Positions 44,701 through 57,587 of a DNA stretch of 64,000 nt are shown here, in pieces. Made by a program: the position numbers and the translations under genes. Positions within the stretch are counted from its first letter, which is position 1. The number at the start of each line of letters is the position of its first letter. A model generated the notes under the pieces. The model searched no databases. It was given only the letters and a program-made list of their open reading frames with translations, and was not told the origin of the DNA. Source of the DNA: Manduca sexta (lineage: Eukaryota; Arthropoda; Insecta; Lepidoptera; Sphingidae); the NCBI RefSeq assembly GCF_014839805.1, contig NC_051142.1, positions 16,586,589-16,650,588 on the forward strand, in the 5' to 3' direction.

Positions 44701-47700
44701 AGTCGCATCACAGACCGCACGTTCTGGTCCACCGATTTGCCAAGAACTTCGTCGAATTTCAACGTGGCTGCACCATGGAATACTATGGATACCTAAAAAA
44801 AAACATATCCAATGTTGGATAATATTATCTGGCAGTTATTCCTGCACCTAAACAAATATTTGTATCACCACAATAAAACAACGGATCTAACAAAAATAAT
44901 TATAGCGCACAACACTGTCAATGTAAATTTTTATAAATTAATCAAACTATAAAAATTTAAAATATGTTATTTAAGCATTACATAACAATCAATATTATAT
45001 TGTAATTGTATGTATCAATTTCTTAATAGACTTTAATGAATGTAATAAATAATTCCATTTACTCATATGCACGCCCAGTAAAGGTGATAGCACAAATATC
45101 ATAATCGGAAAGGGATCGTCACCAAATCCCCTTAGCCTCGCCCTCAAACAGGTGTCCTAACGTAAGCACGTAACCAAAGCGGATTAGCAGCTCCGATACG
45201 TCGGCTCGGCTATGGCTCACCGACTACTGGTTGGGCAATTCTCTGAACTACAAAAAACCAGGTTTTTCGTCAGATAATGTATGTTTTTCGGTCATTTTTA
45301 ATTATATCTATATTTTATACTGTACTTAAACTAGTTTTCTACCAAGGCCTATTCATATTTTTTTGTATAATATTATCATAATCCAGTAAAAAAACATTAA
45401 ACATGCAAAATCTCATACATATGGCGCGTCCGCACGTCCAACTTACGATTTTAATCTTTTATAAAAAATATATGCAATCTTTTAATTAATTCAAAGTAGC
45501 TGAATCGATACTTAAACTATACGCCCGTGATTTACCATTTATAGTGTATTAATCGGTAAAACCAATCGTATTTACAGAAGTTTTAAAATGTCCAGACGTA
45601 TATGCATAATTTCTATGGCTCATGCTTTCGCCAAGTACCTGCAATAACTGTGACGACATATCGGCCGAAATGTTTCGGCATATCTTTAGTGATAGACGCC
45701 CCCGTGCTAGCGTGAAGTAAGAACGTTCCTATGTAGCGTAAATAGAGAATTAAACACGATAATATCATCGATTCTGGCTTTTGTAAGGCAAGTTGTCTAA
45801 TTTTATATGATCGTATTTTATTTAATTTATATTAACACAATATTTTTTATAACATACCACCGAAAATCGAAACAGTTTTAAAATTCTTTGATGTATTTGT
45901 TACTTGTGAATTCTGATAAAATTAGAAGGAAATGAATTTTAGTGTTTAAATCACATTTAGCTGGGTCTAATTATTCTGGATTTCGCTGGCGATTTTACGT
46001 CAGATTAATTAGACATGGGCCAGGTAAATTAGAATTTTAAACAGGATTAGGTTTTTCACTTTATAAAAATTTAATATTATCATTTCATGTAACAAGAAAC
46101 GGTTAGCAGAAAAAAGAAAATATAATTGAATAAAGACTGACGAAATTTTATGGAAAGAAAACCAAGAAAAAGAGCGACTTAGATATCTTAGGCAGAAGGC
46201 AAATAAAAAGCCACTCAGTATTTTAAAAATGTCATCAAGAGAATAGAGAATTTAAAGAATAAGATAGAGACACAATTCCAAGGCTTATTATTTAAGGGAA
46301 CAGAAGAAAACGGCTCAATTGCTAGCTAGTAATACTACTCTTGAAAGCACATGTGGATCTGATGTTGAACGCTTCCAAGAAAATAAGGATGATGTTTTCT
46401 TGCCATCACCTTTAATTATATCTGACAAGACATATATTCCCAAACTTTGGTCACTCGTTAATCAAAATAGACAATATTAAATTTGATTCATCTTGTTCAA
46501 ATTTAGCGCAGCGTCTATTTACTGTTCGCAAGTAGAGCTGTTGCGAGAATTCCTGTATAGACGAAGCTATTTAATGTCCTCATGATAATCATCTAGGTTT
46601 TTATATACTGCCCCCTCATAATATTAGCGTGTATGTGGTACCATTAGCTGAATCTACCACACTAACTGAACTAAGCTTATTAGATCAGTCGAACTTAGAT
46701 TGGTCGAATATTCTTAAAGAAAACGGTGATGATGAATCCTTACCATAAGAATCAAATTAAAACTGTGTTTCAATATTAACTGATATTGTAGTTAAGCCTG
46801 CTTATACATATAATACATTAAAAAAATTGAAAATTAGGAAAAGAGGCCATGCAAAAAAATGGAGAAGAGAATGCTACGACAGAGGACTTGGATTTGCCAA
46901 AATATAATAATGAAACATTTGAAATTTTTGCGAATATTGGCTAATGGGGAGACGTCCTTGATAATCATGCTTTGAACATTTTTAATTGGTTGAGTATTAC
47001 ATATATTTAAATTTCAAATAGAGTTGCTAACTGATTAATGATCATTTCAATATTTTTTTATATTTCTTCCAAAAGTTACCTAATAAACCCAAAGTGAAAT
47101 CGATCCTATTTAATAATTGTGATGATAACATTTGAGAGAACCTAATTTTCTTAAACATTAATTAAGAAATTAGCGTGAGTCAATCTCAGAAATATAATAT
47201 AGTAGATCTATAATATAATGCTCAAAAGAATGTCATTATTTTTTTATAAAAAATTAAAGTTCAATTGATTATGTTTATGATAAATTTATGATTATTATTA
47301 ATTTATTGATTTATTTAGTTATTTTATGGAACAGAGAGAAAATGTATGTTAAAGATACTGATACAATTGCAGATTTTCATTTCATGTTAATTTTAAAGTT
47401 TAACCAAGTTATTAATAACTAAAATATTTATAGTTATTTATGACTTATTGTGATTTATTGAAGGTGACAAAAATATGACATTATAGTTTTTTTCATGGTT
47501 TTACAAATGTATATATGCTACCATTCTCATTCACATGTCTTGATCTCATTTATCTGATTATTTAAATTTTCAATGAGCTATATGTCTTCGTCTAATGGAT
47601 CAATTTAAGTGCCTTTACCCTTATTATATTTCTTTAAGTTATGTTTTTGATATAAACGAAGCAAATCATTCAAATATTGAAAAAAAAATTGAGCCAGGTT

Positions 47701-50476
47701 AATTATGCCAAAACCTTCTTTTTCGGAGAATTGCCCGGTTGACATGGTTGACACCAGAAGGTTGAGAGCCGTAATCGCGGGGACGATGAGCCGCAAGCGC
47801 GGGAACTGCAAGTCGACCACGCACCGCACCGCGGTTCGTGAGCATGTAGTAGACTTTGCAGTAGGAAGTTTCATAAAAAGATATGCACGGCTCGAGTTGA
47901 TACGATGACGATACCTTTCCGATTTGATATGTATGCTATGACCTTTACATAACATCTGTAACATGCATTAAACCCGTATTGAGTATTTAGCAAATAAATG
48001 ATTTGATTTGTCAAATATTATGAAGACCCACGTAAATATATTTGATTATTCCACCTGCGAGATGTTTTTATATCATTCCTATTAAGTAATTTATATTATT
48101 ACCTCGTTCAAGAGACTCATAGAGTCAAGACTGATTCCTAGGTTTGGTTCCGTAGTGTCTCCGTGTATGATGTACAATTTGTCCAGCTGGGACGGGCATT
48201 TTTCCCGGATATTGTCAAAAACCTGTGAAAAAAGTTTTGCACTAATTGAATTTTCTTCCCACGGCTACGACTACGGCATAATTAAAGCATATGACCACGT
48301 GTGCTCTCTGAACATCACTACGAAAATTTTATAAATACATTAAATATATAATAATAATAATAATATCAGCCCTGTATTATATACTGTCCCATTGCTGGGC
48401 ACGGTCCTCCCCTACTACTGAGAGGGATTAGTCTACCTCGCTTGCCGAGTGTGGATTTGTAGACTTCACACCCCCTTAAAATTCCTATAGAGACCTTCTC
48501 AGATATGGAAGTTGCTTGACACGGCTAACAAGCCTTCACAGTTAAAGCAAGCGATAATTTATAAAGAATACACACATAGTTTTAACAAAAGTCAGAGGTA
48601 TGTACCCTGGTACATGATAATTAATTATTTAATTCACGATAAGTATTAAACAGTTTTTATACAGATTATTTTGACATTGCATTACTAATTGAAACCACAT
48701 ACTTATCTTCTTTATAATAACAATTTACTATAAGGTACTCGAAACGTTGATGTAAAATAAAAAAATATAGGTAAGTTTCGAACAAAATAAATATCAATAA
48801 GAAGTATTTATAACTATAATATTCAGCCTAATGCTACATCGACTACTATACCTATGAGAATTCGTCGCAGAGGCAGCATCGTACATTTTGGTAAATACTC
48901 TTATGTACACGCTATATTAGCATTAAACTGCAAAATGATAAAAAATCTGATAAAGTAAAAACTGTGATTTTTGGTGAAAACGTTATTCATGGAGAATTTT
49001 TGATTGTACAACGTTAACAGAGATAAAGAATATATGGTTTCATTTATTATTGCAATGTGAGAAACATCTGTATAACGATTTCAAATCACAATATCTTCTT
49101 GTTTCACAATTTTAGAGCGTCGTTTCTCAGTAGTCTGGTTTTAGTTTTTTAACACTAGTTCTACTTAATTTATTAGAGACTTAAAAATCCGTTCAGCTAT
49201 TTTTACATTATCTGTACTAAGTAAGTATATATATCGTATCACACCTATCTATCATTGCTATTTACTAGCAAAATTTGTGTAGCGGGTATTGTTTAATAAT
49301 ATAAAGCCATTTTTTATATACTTTAAACAAATTATAATTAACCTGTGATTGTTTGAGCTGTGACAATCTCTTTTCGGGCGACACCTCTCTCTTCTGCCGC
49401 ATCAGCAGGTATAGTTTTCCGATGTCTGGACATGTCCAAAGCAATCTTTCTATCAACACCTGTAGGATAAACAGGAAATGAACTTAGCATTGCAGCGCCG
49501 TCAAATCACCAACCATTTAATATTAGATATTGCATTAAAATATTTAAGTAGTAACGGACTGGCTAATCACAAAATTGTCCTGTCTGATTGCCCACAATTG
49601 TAGTTTAACGAATTATCGTACGTAATGTTTTCATTGTTTCTGGTACACAAAGTTCTAGAGTACGGACTAGCATCACTATTTTTTATTGCCAAGTTTCGTA
49701 ATACTTAAACTCAGGCGACGATTCGCTTATGTCATGATGCAGTTGCAAAAACACGTTGTTGATACACCAAGTACAATTTTATGTCGTAAATTTTTTACTG
49801 TATACGAATTATGTATGATAAATAAAAATGATGGTATCTAACAAAAACACTTCTGTACCTACTTCATAGGTGTTATGCAAAAACATAATAAAATAGGTAC
49901 TCAGTGATACAAACTATTAAAAAAGAAGATGTCACAGAAACTGATTAGTTAGTAAAAAATTTTACTTATAAAAATATTCGCATTTATTATTTCATGCTCA
50001 TATTCGCTATACAAATATTATTCTCACTAACACGCACCGATGGATTTGTAACCGCTTAGTAATACTAAAGCAGTAGGTATTCATTTTACACAGCGCTGGA
50101 TTACGCTTATGATCATAATAAATAGGACCATTGTTCAGCTTATATGTTCTTTTGCGTCAAATTTAAAATAAAATGCGCATTATGTGTCAATATCACTGCT
50201 AGGCACAAAATAAAATTAGAGATATTTAAAATCTATTCCATTTTATCAGTTAAATAAGCCTGAATACCATGCAAACTTACATGACGTCTATCTCTACCAT
50301 TATGATTTCCGTAGAATTCTAACAAAATCGTAACAACTGAAAAGATAATGTTTTAGAACACTCTAGGGTACCTTTCCCATGAAACCCGTAGCGCCTGTGA
50401 TGAAGATGCACTTGCCAGCATAGAATTGCGGGATCTGTGGCTCCCTGGCATATGGGGAGACTGGACGTGGCACCAT
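38784..50476 (-). CDS. Fatty acyl-CoA reductase B (FAR-B), 12 coding exons, 524 aa
   Basis: Second alcohol-forming fatty acyl-CoA reductase, NADPH-dependent and presumably ER-associated. Exons in coding order: 50372-50476, 49343-49459, 48103-48222, 44667-44792, 43647-43792, 43007-43119, 42373-42565, 41044-41190, 40363-40452, 39980-40144, 39159-39257, 38784-38937 (1575 nt, all phases close). Landmarks: NADPH motif TGATGFMG at residues 27-34; CPDIGKLYLLMRQK; IVFHGAAT; FIHVSTAYCN from residue 158; catalytic PNTYTFTKALAE with Tyr214 and Lys218; HPFPGWIENLNGPSGVVVG; LPVDIAIDTLIAVAWE; VYNCSTIDNPVTW; FAR C-terminal FTVNQ/WIFKKDNVRRL and WTEHFINFVKGTRKYLLKE regions; and a hydrophobic C-terminal segment at about 482-494. 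The first coding exon begins at 50484 after an acceptor, with ATG 8 nt in, so a 5' non-coding exon exists, possibly near 59.4 kb. The long 3.3-kb intron holds a decayed transposon-like relic. Confidence 0.93.
39362..39772 (-). mobile_element. tRNA-derived SINE, family B, copy 4, in FAR-B intron 10
   Basis: The clearest head of the family: on the minus strand ctccgtggtgtagttgtact (A-box-like), then cctgggttcgaatctcgggt (B-box-like), then gactgggtttttccatctta, ggtgtgatacccccgtgcct, and the body end ttggccgccgtggttgaaaa. It is inserted in the same transcriptional sense as FAR-B. Confidence 0.82.
40537..40735 (-). mobile_element. SINE family B, copy 5, headless fragment, in FAR-B intron 8
   Basis: Shares cctagcctaatttccctcac, agatcagccagatatgcaaa, gtgcacaaatgtgtacgcga and aagagatcaggcacaggatc with the family body; the tRNA head is missing. 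Same orientation as the other B copies. Confidence 0.65.
41763..42190 (+). mobile_element. 3' end of a Penelope-like retroelement (GIY-YIG endonuclease tail plus 3' tail) in FAR-B intron 7
   Basis: An open frame of 77 codons (41763-41996) reads LAKEHRFLPRMIREAIEIKK then HPNFNREDGWKLAQAWDPVL, the conserved C-terminal end of the endonuclease region of Penelope-like elements. It is followed within about 70 bp by the 3' tail gtcttcgaaacgtcgggaga. The reverse transcriptase is absent. It lies antisense to FAR-B. Family assignment is from memory of that motif. Confidence 0.65.
43320..43625 (-). mobile_element. Two tandem Penelope-like 3' tails in FAR-B intron 5
   Basis: On the minus strand the same tail appears twice head to tail, each with gaaggctgcat, gtcttcgaaa and cgggag preceded by a taggtaga-type lead. 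The left copy is about 43335-43475, the right about 43478-43620. The right copy has a duplicated gcatactgca. It ends about 20 bp from the donor of exon 43647-43792. Confidence 0.6.
44346..44592 (-). mobile_element. Short non-autonomous Helitron in FAR-B intron 4
   Basis: On the minus strand it starts TCTTTATATATCATAAATCG after an A, and ends with a GC-rich hairpin (gcgtccgaagccgggag) then ACAAAGCTAG before a T. It has no coding capacity. Confidence 0.65.
46100..46790 (+). pseudogene. Decayed transposon-associated coding relic in FAR-B intron 3
   Basis: One frame, interrupted by several stops, keeps protein-like composition: KKRLAEKRKY then stop, EILWKENQEKERLRYLRQKA, a short stop-rich stretch, HNSKAYYLREQKKTAQLLA, and SDVERFQENKDDVFLPSPLI. 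A later piece reads LDQSNLDWSNILKENGDDES. The Lys/Arg/Glu-rich start with NSKAYY recalls a class of insect repeat-borne proteins with RENSKxYRxxKK motifs. It is old and inactive. Identity is uncertain. Confidence 0.4.
47605..47964. other. Short overlapping open frames in FAR-B intron 3, nature unknown
   Basis: A 119-codon frame (minus) and a 67-codon frame (plus, 47705-47908) overlap in a locally GC-richer patch inside AT-rich intron. Neither resembles a family I know. Probably a repeat remnant; not called as a gene. Confidence 0.2.
48350..48610 (-). mobile_element. SINE family D, near-complete copy, in FAR-B intron 2
   Basis: On the minus strand it holds gttaaagc-type middle text, aattttaagggggtgtgaag, ctcagtagtaggggaggacc, gtgcccagcaatgggacagt and atacagggctgatatt at the 3' end. 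The tRNA head is eroded. Confidence 0.65.
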
Positions 50477-50693
50477 TTTGAACCCTGTTAATAAGAACAT
50501 AGTAATTGAGATATGCTTCAGTATACATGTGTATTTTTTAATCAGTCACTTGTTTTGTAAATCCTGTAGTTTTTACCGTCCCACTGCTGGATCACCTATT
50601 ACTATTGAAGAGAGGTTAGGCGTTTCTTTGACAGCGTCGCTTTAATACATAAAAGTTAGTCTTCTGTGTACGAGCACGGCAAAGACACCCCCA

Positions 50694-50743
50694 CTCCCCC
50701 TTTTGGTAAGCGGAATCCATATTCCACTTACCAAAAGGGGGAG
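50694..50743. repeat. Near-perfect 50-bp hairpin
   Basis: Left arm 50694-50716 (ctcccccttttggtaagcgg plus aat) and right arm 50721-50743 are exact inverted copies except for one base, around a 4-nt ccat loop. It lies about 210 bp upstream of the FAR-B first coding exon acceptor, thus inside the presumed long first intron. Confidence 0.85.
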
Positions 50744-52104
50744 TTTCAGACAGAACTAAGTCTTGTGATAGAAATAATTCTTTCCCAGATAGAACTAATT
50801 TATTGACTGTTTGATTAATATTAAGTATCAACTTTATTAAATGGAAGGATAATTATCAATAACTGCAATCACATAATTCGCAAAATAAACACGACCTGAT
50901 TGCGATAAACCATTTTATTTATTCAATGGGAGGTCAGGCACCTCTCAACCGCCTTCATACGGGCCTGACTCCTGTCCGTCAATATTGACAGGCCGTATTG
51001 ACTTAGCCATAGCATGGGTAAACGTCATTCGCGAAACATGCCTCGGACTAAGTCACGTGTGTTTTAAGTGCGGAAATATTGTTTTCCTATCTTGTTATAA
51101 CATTTTTTATGTTCAAACAACCTACCTTAACGACATAGCGATTATACTAGCGTACAATACAAGCGTACTATAAATCACAATTCTACTAGATTCCTGAAAA
51201 TTTTATGGCGACATTCGCTCAATTCTCATTCTAAGTCATTTTTATTTTTCGGGAAATAGCTAATGCAATGTTATTCTACAGTCTTTCACGGACAAATCGA
51301 ATTAAACTGTTAAAAATCATTTAAAAAATGAATAAAAAAAATAAAAGATTATACCAAAGATTTTTGTTTTATAAAAAATCCATAATTTTGGCACACCAGG
51401 TGTGACGTCATAACATACATGACATTCTGATGCCAAAAGTACAACGGCACGCTAACCATATTTTTAGAAGTATTCTATTTGATTTATCTATTCGAAATTA
51501 ATACAATTATAGAAATAAAAATTAAACATCATATTACTACAATCTTTACTTTGGTTGATTTTTTTTAATAATATGGATATTGTTATATTAATTAATTTCA
51601 CAAAGAAAATGTGACATCAAAGTATATTATGTAAAGTACACCTCATTTTAAGTTGCAACTGACGCTATTCGGTAGCAATTTAAGAAACATTTTTTGGTAG
51701 ATTTAAATTGTTAGAAATGATATAAAACAGATTTTTTAATTTTTTGCGTATAACTTTGTATATACCCCCTGTAACTCATGCGCCGTAAATGTTAGGAACG
51801 AATGCTCAAAATCGTCTGCTTGGGCAAGCGCCACAAGTAATCACATAAAATATTTTGCATCTAAATGAATCATTTGTTAAACTATTAACACTTTAAAATG
51901 CATTAAACGCCAACTGAATGTTTTTTATTTGTTTAGTAGAGAGGTGCAAGATGAATACATATATGTTGTATGTGTGTGTAATGCAACAAGCTTTAAGCTG
52001 AAAGTTGAATAAGGTGTAGTTAGTAATTTAGCCTTTGTAATGATGGTAGCAAGAAATTTGACGACCTTATTTCTGCATACCTTACCAAGTAACCTAGTTT
52101 AATC

Positions 52105-52365
52105 TTTGCTGGTGATAGGATATATTTTATGTCCGGCCGGATAGCGACCACCTTACACAAGGCGTCAAAACCTGCTATAGTGGCTCACGTGTGTCGTGTT
52201 TCTGGATCAGCCTGTGTATATAAGGTCCTAACAGGCCGGCACAATTGTGTCGACTGCCGAGAAGTAATCATATCTTGTCAGTCGACACTCTATTGGACCC
52301 CACTCCATTTACCATCAGGTGGAAGGGGGAGGGGGGTCCCATTGCCGTGTCAGTATAAAAAAAAC
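52105..52365 (+). repeat. Dispersed repeat F, copy 1
   Basis: Carries gtgataggatatattttatg, cggatagcgaccaccttaca, caaggcgtcaaaac and ccccactccatttaccatca. The same strings occur inverted at 61885-62035; a fragment may lie near 8325-8370. Confidence 0.55.
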
Positions 52366-52854
52366 TAGGCACACCGATAATCGAACCTTGGGTGGCAATA
52401 CGTGAGAACAAAGGACTTTGGCCGTTTCTGCTGAAATGTCACTAATATAAACAAGTCAACGGCCTTTTGTCATTGGTTGCTAACATTTATAGACAAATAT
52501 TTGCACACTACAAACAACCATAGACAATATTACGCAAAATTGACTCTATGGTTATAAAATTCTATTTGTACCCAGGCATTGCCCACGTACAAAGCCGTCC
52601 CCACTACAGAAGTTCTAAATCACTCTGCAGATCCTTAACACCATCTACAAGACGCAAGCGCCATCTATTTAAAAAAAAAATCACGTAGAAGGAAGTTACC
52701 GAGATTAAAAGTAACCTATGTGTTAATCCAGGACATGGGCTTTATGTGTGCCAAATTTCGTTGAGCTATTTACTTAGGATACTTCTAAGAAGCATCCAAA
52801 CAACAAAAAATAAACAAATAGACTTAACCCCTAAACCGTAGTTAGACTTGCAAC

Positions 52855-52945
52855 GGGGGCATTACTTTTCGGCGTGTGTGTCCGTTCCATGTGATATGAC
52901 GAGCCTACCACCATATCGGGCACGAGTTCCAGCTTCCGCACAGAA
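52855..52945 (-). mobile_element. SINE family C fragment
   Basis: On the minus strand ggaactcgtgcccgatatgg, tggtaggctcgtcatatcac and atggaacggacacacacgcc align with the family C body, as at 33690-33870. No head is present. Confidence 0.5.
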
Positions 52946-53259
52946 AAAATAATAAAATATTAAAATAAAATAAATAACTAATATGACGTAATGTTATTAA
53001 GGCAACAATGATTCAAATGAAGCCCACGACATTCATTTCAACAGCACTCGACTTAAAGTATCGATAAACAATCTCCATGCAGATTTGCATTGCTGTCAAT
53101 TAGTGGCCCATTATTTATATAGCAATAGTAAACTTAATGACAACAATAAATTTAAATTTATAATTTTGTAAAAAGGGACAAAACGATAGTGCGTCTGTCG
53201 TTTCTGTGGGGTTTTAACTTCAACAAAATTTATTATTAATGGGGCGCGCTGTTTTTTTT

Positions 53260-53690
53260 TATAGCTTTGAATGGCGAGAGTAGACGAACCCGCCCTTCGT
53301 CTGGTGGTAAGCGATACGGCCGCCTATAAACAGCAGAAACAATATCGATCACCTTGAATTATTATTATGACTACAAAGTTTTTAATTAAACTGTTTTACG
53401 GATTTTATCGCGGTTTTAATACTTTACTTTTCTCCCGATGTTTCGAAGACTTTGCAACCTTCATGGTCACGGGGGGTCAAAGTATTGTTTAGTATTCCAC
53501 TGCGCTCGCCATCCTGAGACATGATATGTTAAGTCTCACTATGTCCAGTAGTTACACTGGCTACAATATCCTCCAAGCCGAACACACACCAGTGACTAGT
53601 CACACTGCTGCTTGGCGGTAGGAATAGACATTGCGGTGGTACCTACCCAGGCGCACTCTCACATAGGAGAGACCTAGCACCGTATGATCA
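53260..53690 (+). repeat. Dispersed repeat RepA, copy 4, interrupted by another element
   Basis: It begins tttatagctttgaatggcga, carries the RepA order, and ends near ctctcacataggagagacct. At the point where other copies read ttgaattacaaagtattgtt, about 125 bp of unrelated sequence is inserted. Confidence 0.75.
53360..53481 (-). mobile_element. Penelope-like 3' tail nested in RepA copy 4
   Basis: On the minus strand: gtgaccatgaaggttgcaaa, gtcttcgaaacatcgggaga, and a tail with aaaaccgcgataaaatccgt. A short caaagt flanks both sides (left ctacaaagt, right tcaaagt) and may be a target duplication. Confidence 0.6.
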
Positions 53691-56600
53691 CTAGCCATCA
53701 CTTGGCATTTAATAATAAGCCGCACGAAGTCTACTGAATGTAGGTATATAGCCCTCCCTTAAAGGTTAAGAAATGAGTAGTAATAATTAATTTATATAAT
53801 GTGCAAATGATTACAAGGGCGATACCTGATTAATTCTTTCAGTAACTCGTCATCGCCCGGCGCGAGTTGATATGGATTAGAATTTTCGAGTTATTTTATA
53901 TAGTTGAACTTCGATTTTAGGGCGGTTTTCCAAGAACTTAGTCTGCCGTTTATTAAAGCATTTCTACTTCAGAATAATGAAACGAAAGGGGTCCAAAGAT
54001 TCTATGAGCACTATTTTTTGGTCAAAGATGAAAAAAAATATATATTTTCTCTATGTAAAAGTCCCCCATAGATATGAAAATAGGCGGTTTTCTTAGCGGT
54101 TAGGTAATACTTATGAAAATAAAAGGTTAAGAACTAGAGCGGTATATTTTCACTACCAGAACTACGAGTAAGAGCTTGAACAAAGCCCATATCTTATAAT
54201 TATCTAAAACTATCAATATATCCGTTGCTCTTCCATAAGCGAATACTTTCTCTTTGGTTATATATTGGGTACTTACATACGTACCGTATTATATCGAATA
54301 TTGTCATATGCGGAACTACATATACTTGACCTTCAAAACCTTCACGGAACCGTCAAACACATGTATACTTATTGTCAACACATTGCTAATGTGTGTAAAC
54401 ATGCTAGCTAAACAGAATAATCTTATAACTTCCGATGATTTGGTTCCGTATATTGTATAAGAAGTTTTAACAGTTTGCCAAAACTATTTTTGAATAGTCA
54501 ACAATGCACTCTATATTCTTAAGGGAGTAATCATGGACGGTAGCCGAAGCCACTCGTATTCTGATATTACTACTATTTATTACGTACCTATCAAGAAGGT
54601 AGTCACTTTTTGCTCGCATTTATTTACCACACATTAAATATAACGTGTCAAATCGTTGGCCTTTTTTTCTCATCGCCTGTCATACTTCATAACAATTTTT
54701 TTAATACAAATTAAACAATATTATTGTGACAATAATATCTTGATTCTCGTGATATCCTGTGTTTGTTTACAAACGATTTAAACACACTATAATAGAAGGC
54801 TGGCAGTCAATGATTGGTACACAGTTCAGGATCTTAATTTTTTTCCAGGCGGGGCAAAATTTGAATAATGCCGGCTCTGCCCACCTATATATTTACCTTT
54901 GTCATCATCATCATCTTTCGCGCCCCGTGGGAAATAATTTATGTGTGTAATGTACTGGATGTCTCAGTAGTCAAAGTTGGGTTAGTGATGACTGATGAGT
55001 TGCGTATTCGTCCGCCAAGTTTGAATTTGCCCTCTGAATACGCCGCCCGGCCCAGTCTTACACCTAGTTCCGAGGCTGTTGGTACAGTACTTGTGATCAC
55101 CGTTCCTCAAGTAACACTTTACAATACCAGAAACTGTAAACAGCCCTCTTTCTCTAGTAATCTTAGTAACTTCGTAACGTTGCTCTTTCATTACTATTTT
55201 AATAAGATATAGACTATTTAAGAAGCAAAATGCAATGCGTTGGTCAAACGTGCAAATAATAAAGTGCAGTTCTGTTTTGCGATATCTTTCTATTTTCTAC
55301 GGAACCCTAGTTTATTAACACGTTACTAACGGCTCAACGTCAGTATCCTAATGGATTACACTAACTTACCATTATTTTTGTAAATGGAATATAAATACAT
55401 TTTCATTTTCAGTCGCTGCAACTAAGTTGATTATTTAGCAATCTATTGGGAGCAACTATCAGTTTGAGAGCAATTGTTGTAAAGTAATAGCAATATAGCT
55501 TGTTGCTACCAATTTGTCGTTATCTGATGCAATACTTGTCAGTGTTTACGCGAAACCTGAATTCTGTAATTTATAAGCCATATATTCATGGATTTTTGCA
55601 TAGACGACACTAAACCCATCTTTGTTGGTTTATTGAAGCCCTTTGATTCCCTAGCCACGGAGGCTGTACCTATTTATTACATTTCTAATGCATAAGTTTT
55701 TCAATTGTCACACAGTTTAAAAGTTATTATTTAGCTGAAGTATGCTTTAAATTTTGTCATAATTATATGCTCCAAAATTGCTTATGCATACGAAAACACG
55801 CAATGTGCAATATAAAAGTAGGTGACTGCATCGATACGAAGTTAATTAATTATAATAAGACTATTTGTATGCTTCTTATATAATTTTTTTCAATGAAAAA
55901 TAATGTTATTTACACTAGCTTATACACGCAGTTTTGCGTGAGTGGAATTCGGTTTATGATATAAGTACCTATAACTAAATATTTTTATGATAAAAAAAAT
56001 TCGACCTTCCCTTCAACTCGTTCATAAATCGTTTTGATCTTAACCCACCGAACCTTATTAAAAAAGAGCGTCCTTACGTCCTTTAACTCTGAAAGCCGCG
56101 AGCACAGGCAGACAGACATGTTCACATACGTAAACATTTCTCAACAAAACAAAGAAACTTACAATAAAAACAATACAAACATAAGATTTTAATACATTCT
56201 GTTGCATATCTGGGTGGCCTTTCGTTCACCTCGTGGCTTAATTCAAATTTTTCGGTAAGTTACCTTCCAATATTATCCTTCACCGTTGACTCGAGCGATG
56301 CATAACAGTGCGAAACGTAAGAAATGGGTGTATACTGCCTTCGAATGCTCCTGTGATTCTAATATAGATGGCGATGTTGATTAAATAATCAAATTGGATT
56401 AAGCCATCATAATGAATCTGGAAACCTCAATCAAAACAGTGTTCATCCAAAATGTCTACTATACATAATATAGTAGATTTTTTGTTTTTTTTTTTGGGTT
56501 TAATAACTAATTCAAATATTATTTAACGGTTTAAAATACTGCATGTTTAGTCTATGCCCATCTATTTTTATAATAGGTCATAAAAAAATAAGATTTTTAA

Positions 56601-57587
56601 TCTCTGCTAGGTTAACTATTTTGGTATCGAATGAAACCAGTTTGTATCTTGTTTTTGTAATCATGTCAACGAATAACACTGTAATCTGTATATTAATACT
56701 TGAAGAGAACACATTTACACGACCCCCTTATCTTACTCCTTTTTAGGCACATTGCGAGTACGGAGTGTGAGATTTGGCATAATTAAAGTTGATATAGAGA
56801 AGCAGTGCACAAAAATACACTTTATATATATGTTTTACCTATAATAAATTCGACTGTCGAATTACACAGGTGACCATTAATATAAATAAAGAGAACTGAG
56901 AGTCTGACGTTTCAAAATAAAGGTTTTTTTCCTAAATTTGAACAGTATATTATGATAATTCGCACCTCGCTAATACCAGACGCGTTTAGTAAACTGTTTA
57001 ATAAAAAGTATCAACTTAATGGGAAATACCGTAAGTAGTCCTCATTTCATTTGGTATTTGTTTTTCAAATAACAAAAGCGTTGGACAGCAGTAGTAGCCT
57101 GATAGTGTTTTCAGATCAGATGGTTTTTCCCCATTTAGGCTACTTTGGAGGGTGTCATTTCGACTAATAATTGCAAATGGCGACCGTTCGCCGTTTAGGC
57201 TAATACGAATGTGACTAAAAGCTATTTAGGAGACCTATTTCAAACAGCAACACATAGCACAAAGCACAGAACGAAGAGAAAACCAGGGCAAAATGTATAA
57301 ATGCGGTTTTTAAAGTTACACCAAGTATTTAATTTTAATGTCCAGTCGGTACATTCTTATAGATGTTGTTTATAATGTAAATTAATACAAATTTTGTTGC
57401 AACAATAAAAAACTTTCTTTCTAATAGAAGCGTTTTTTTATTATTTAACTAGGCGTAAATACTAAGAAAACTCAGCGATTTAAAATAAAAGGAATAATAT
57501 TTTAATAGGATATTATTTTGATATGAATACATAATATGTGAGCAGTTTGTAAAAAAATATTGGAGTATATCTTTTTTTAAAATGATA

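Noticed and set aside
54868..55212. 114-codon open frame with a hydrophobic start
   Set aside because: No homologous motif, no exon signals and ordinary composition; could be repeat-derived.
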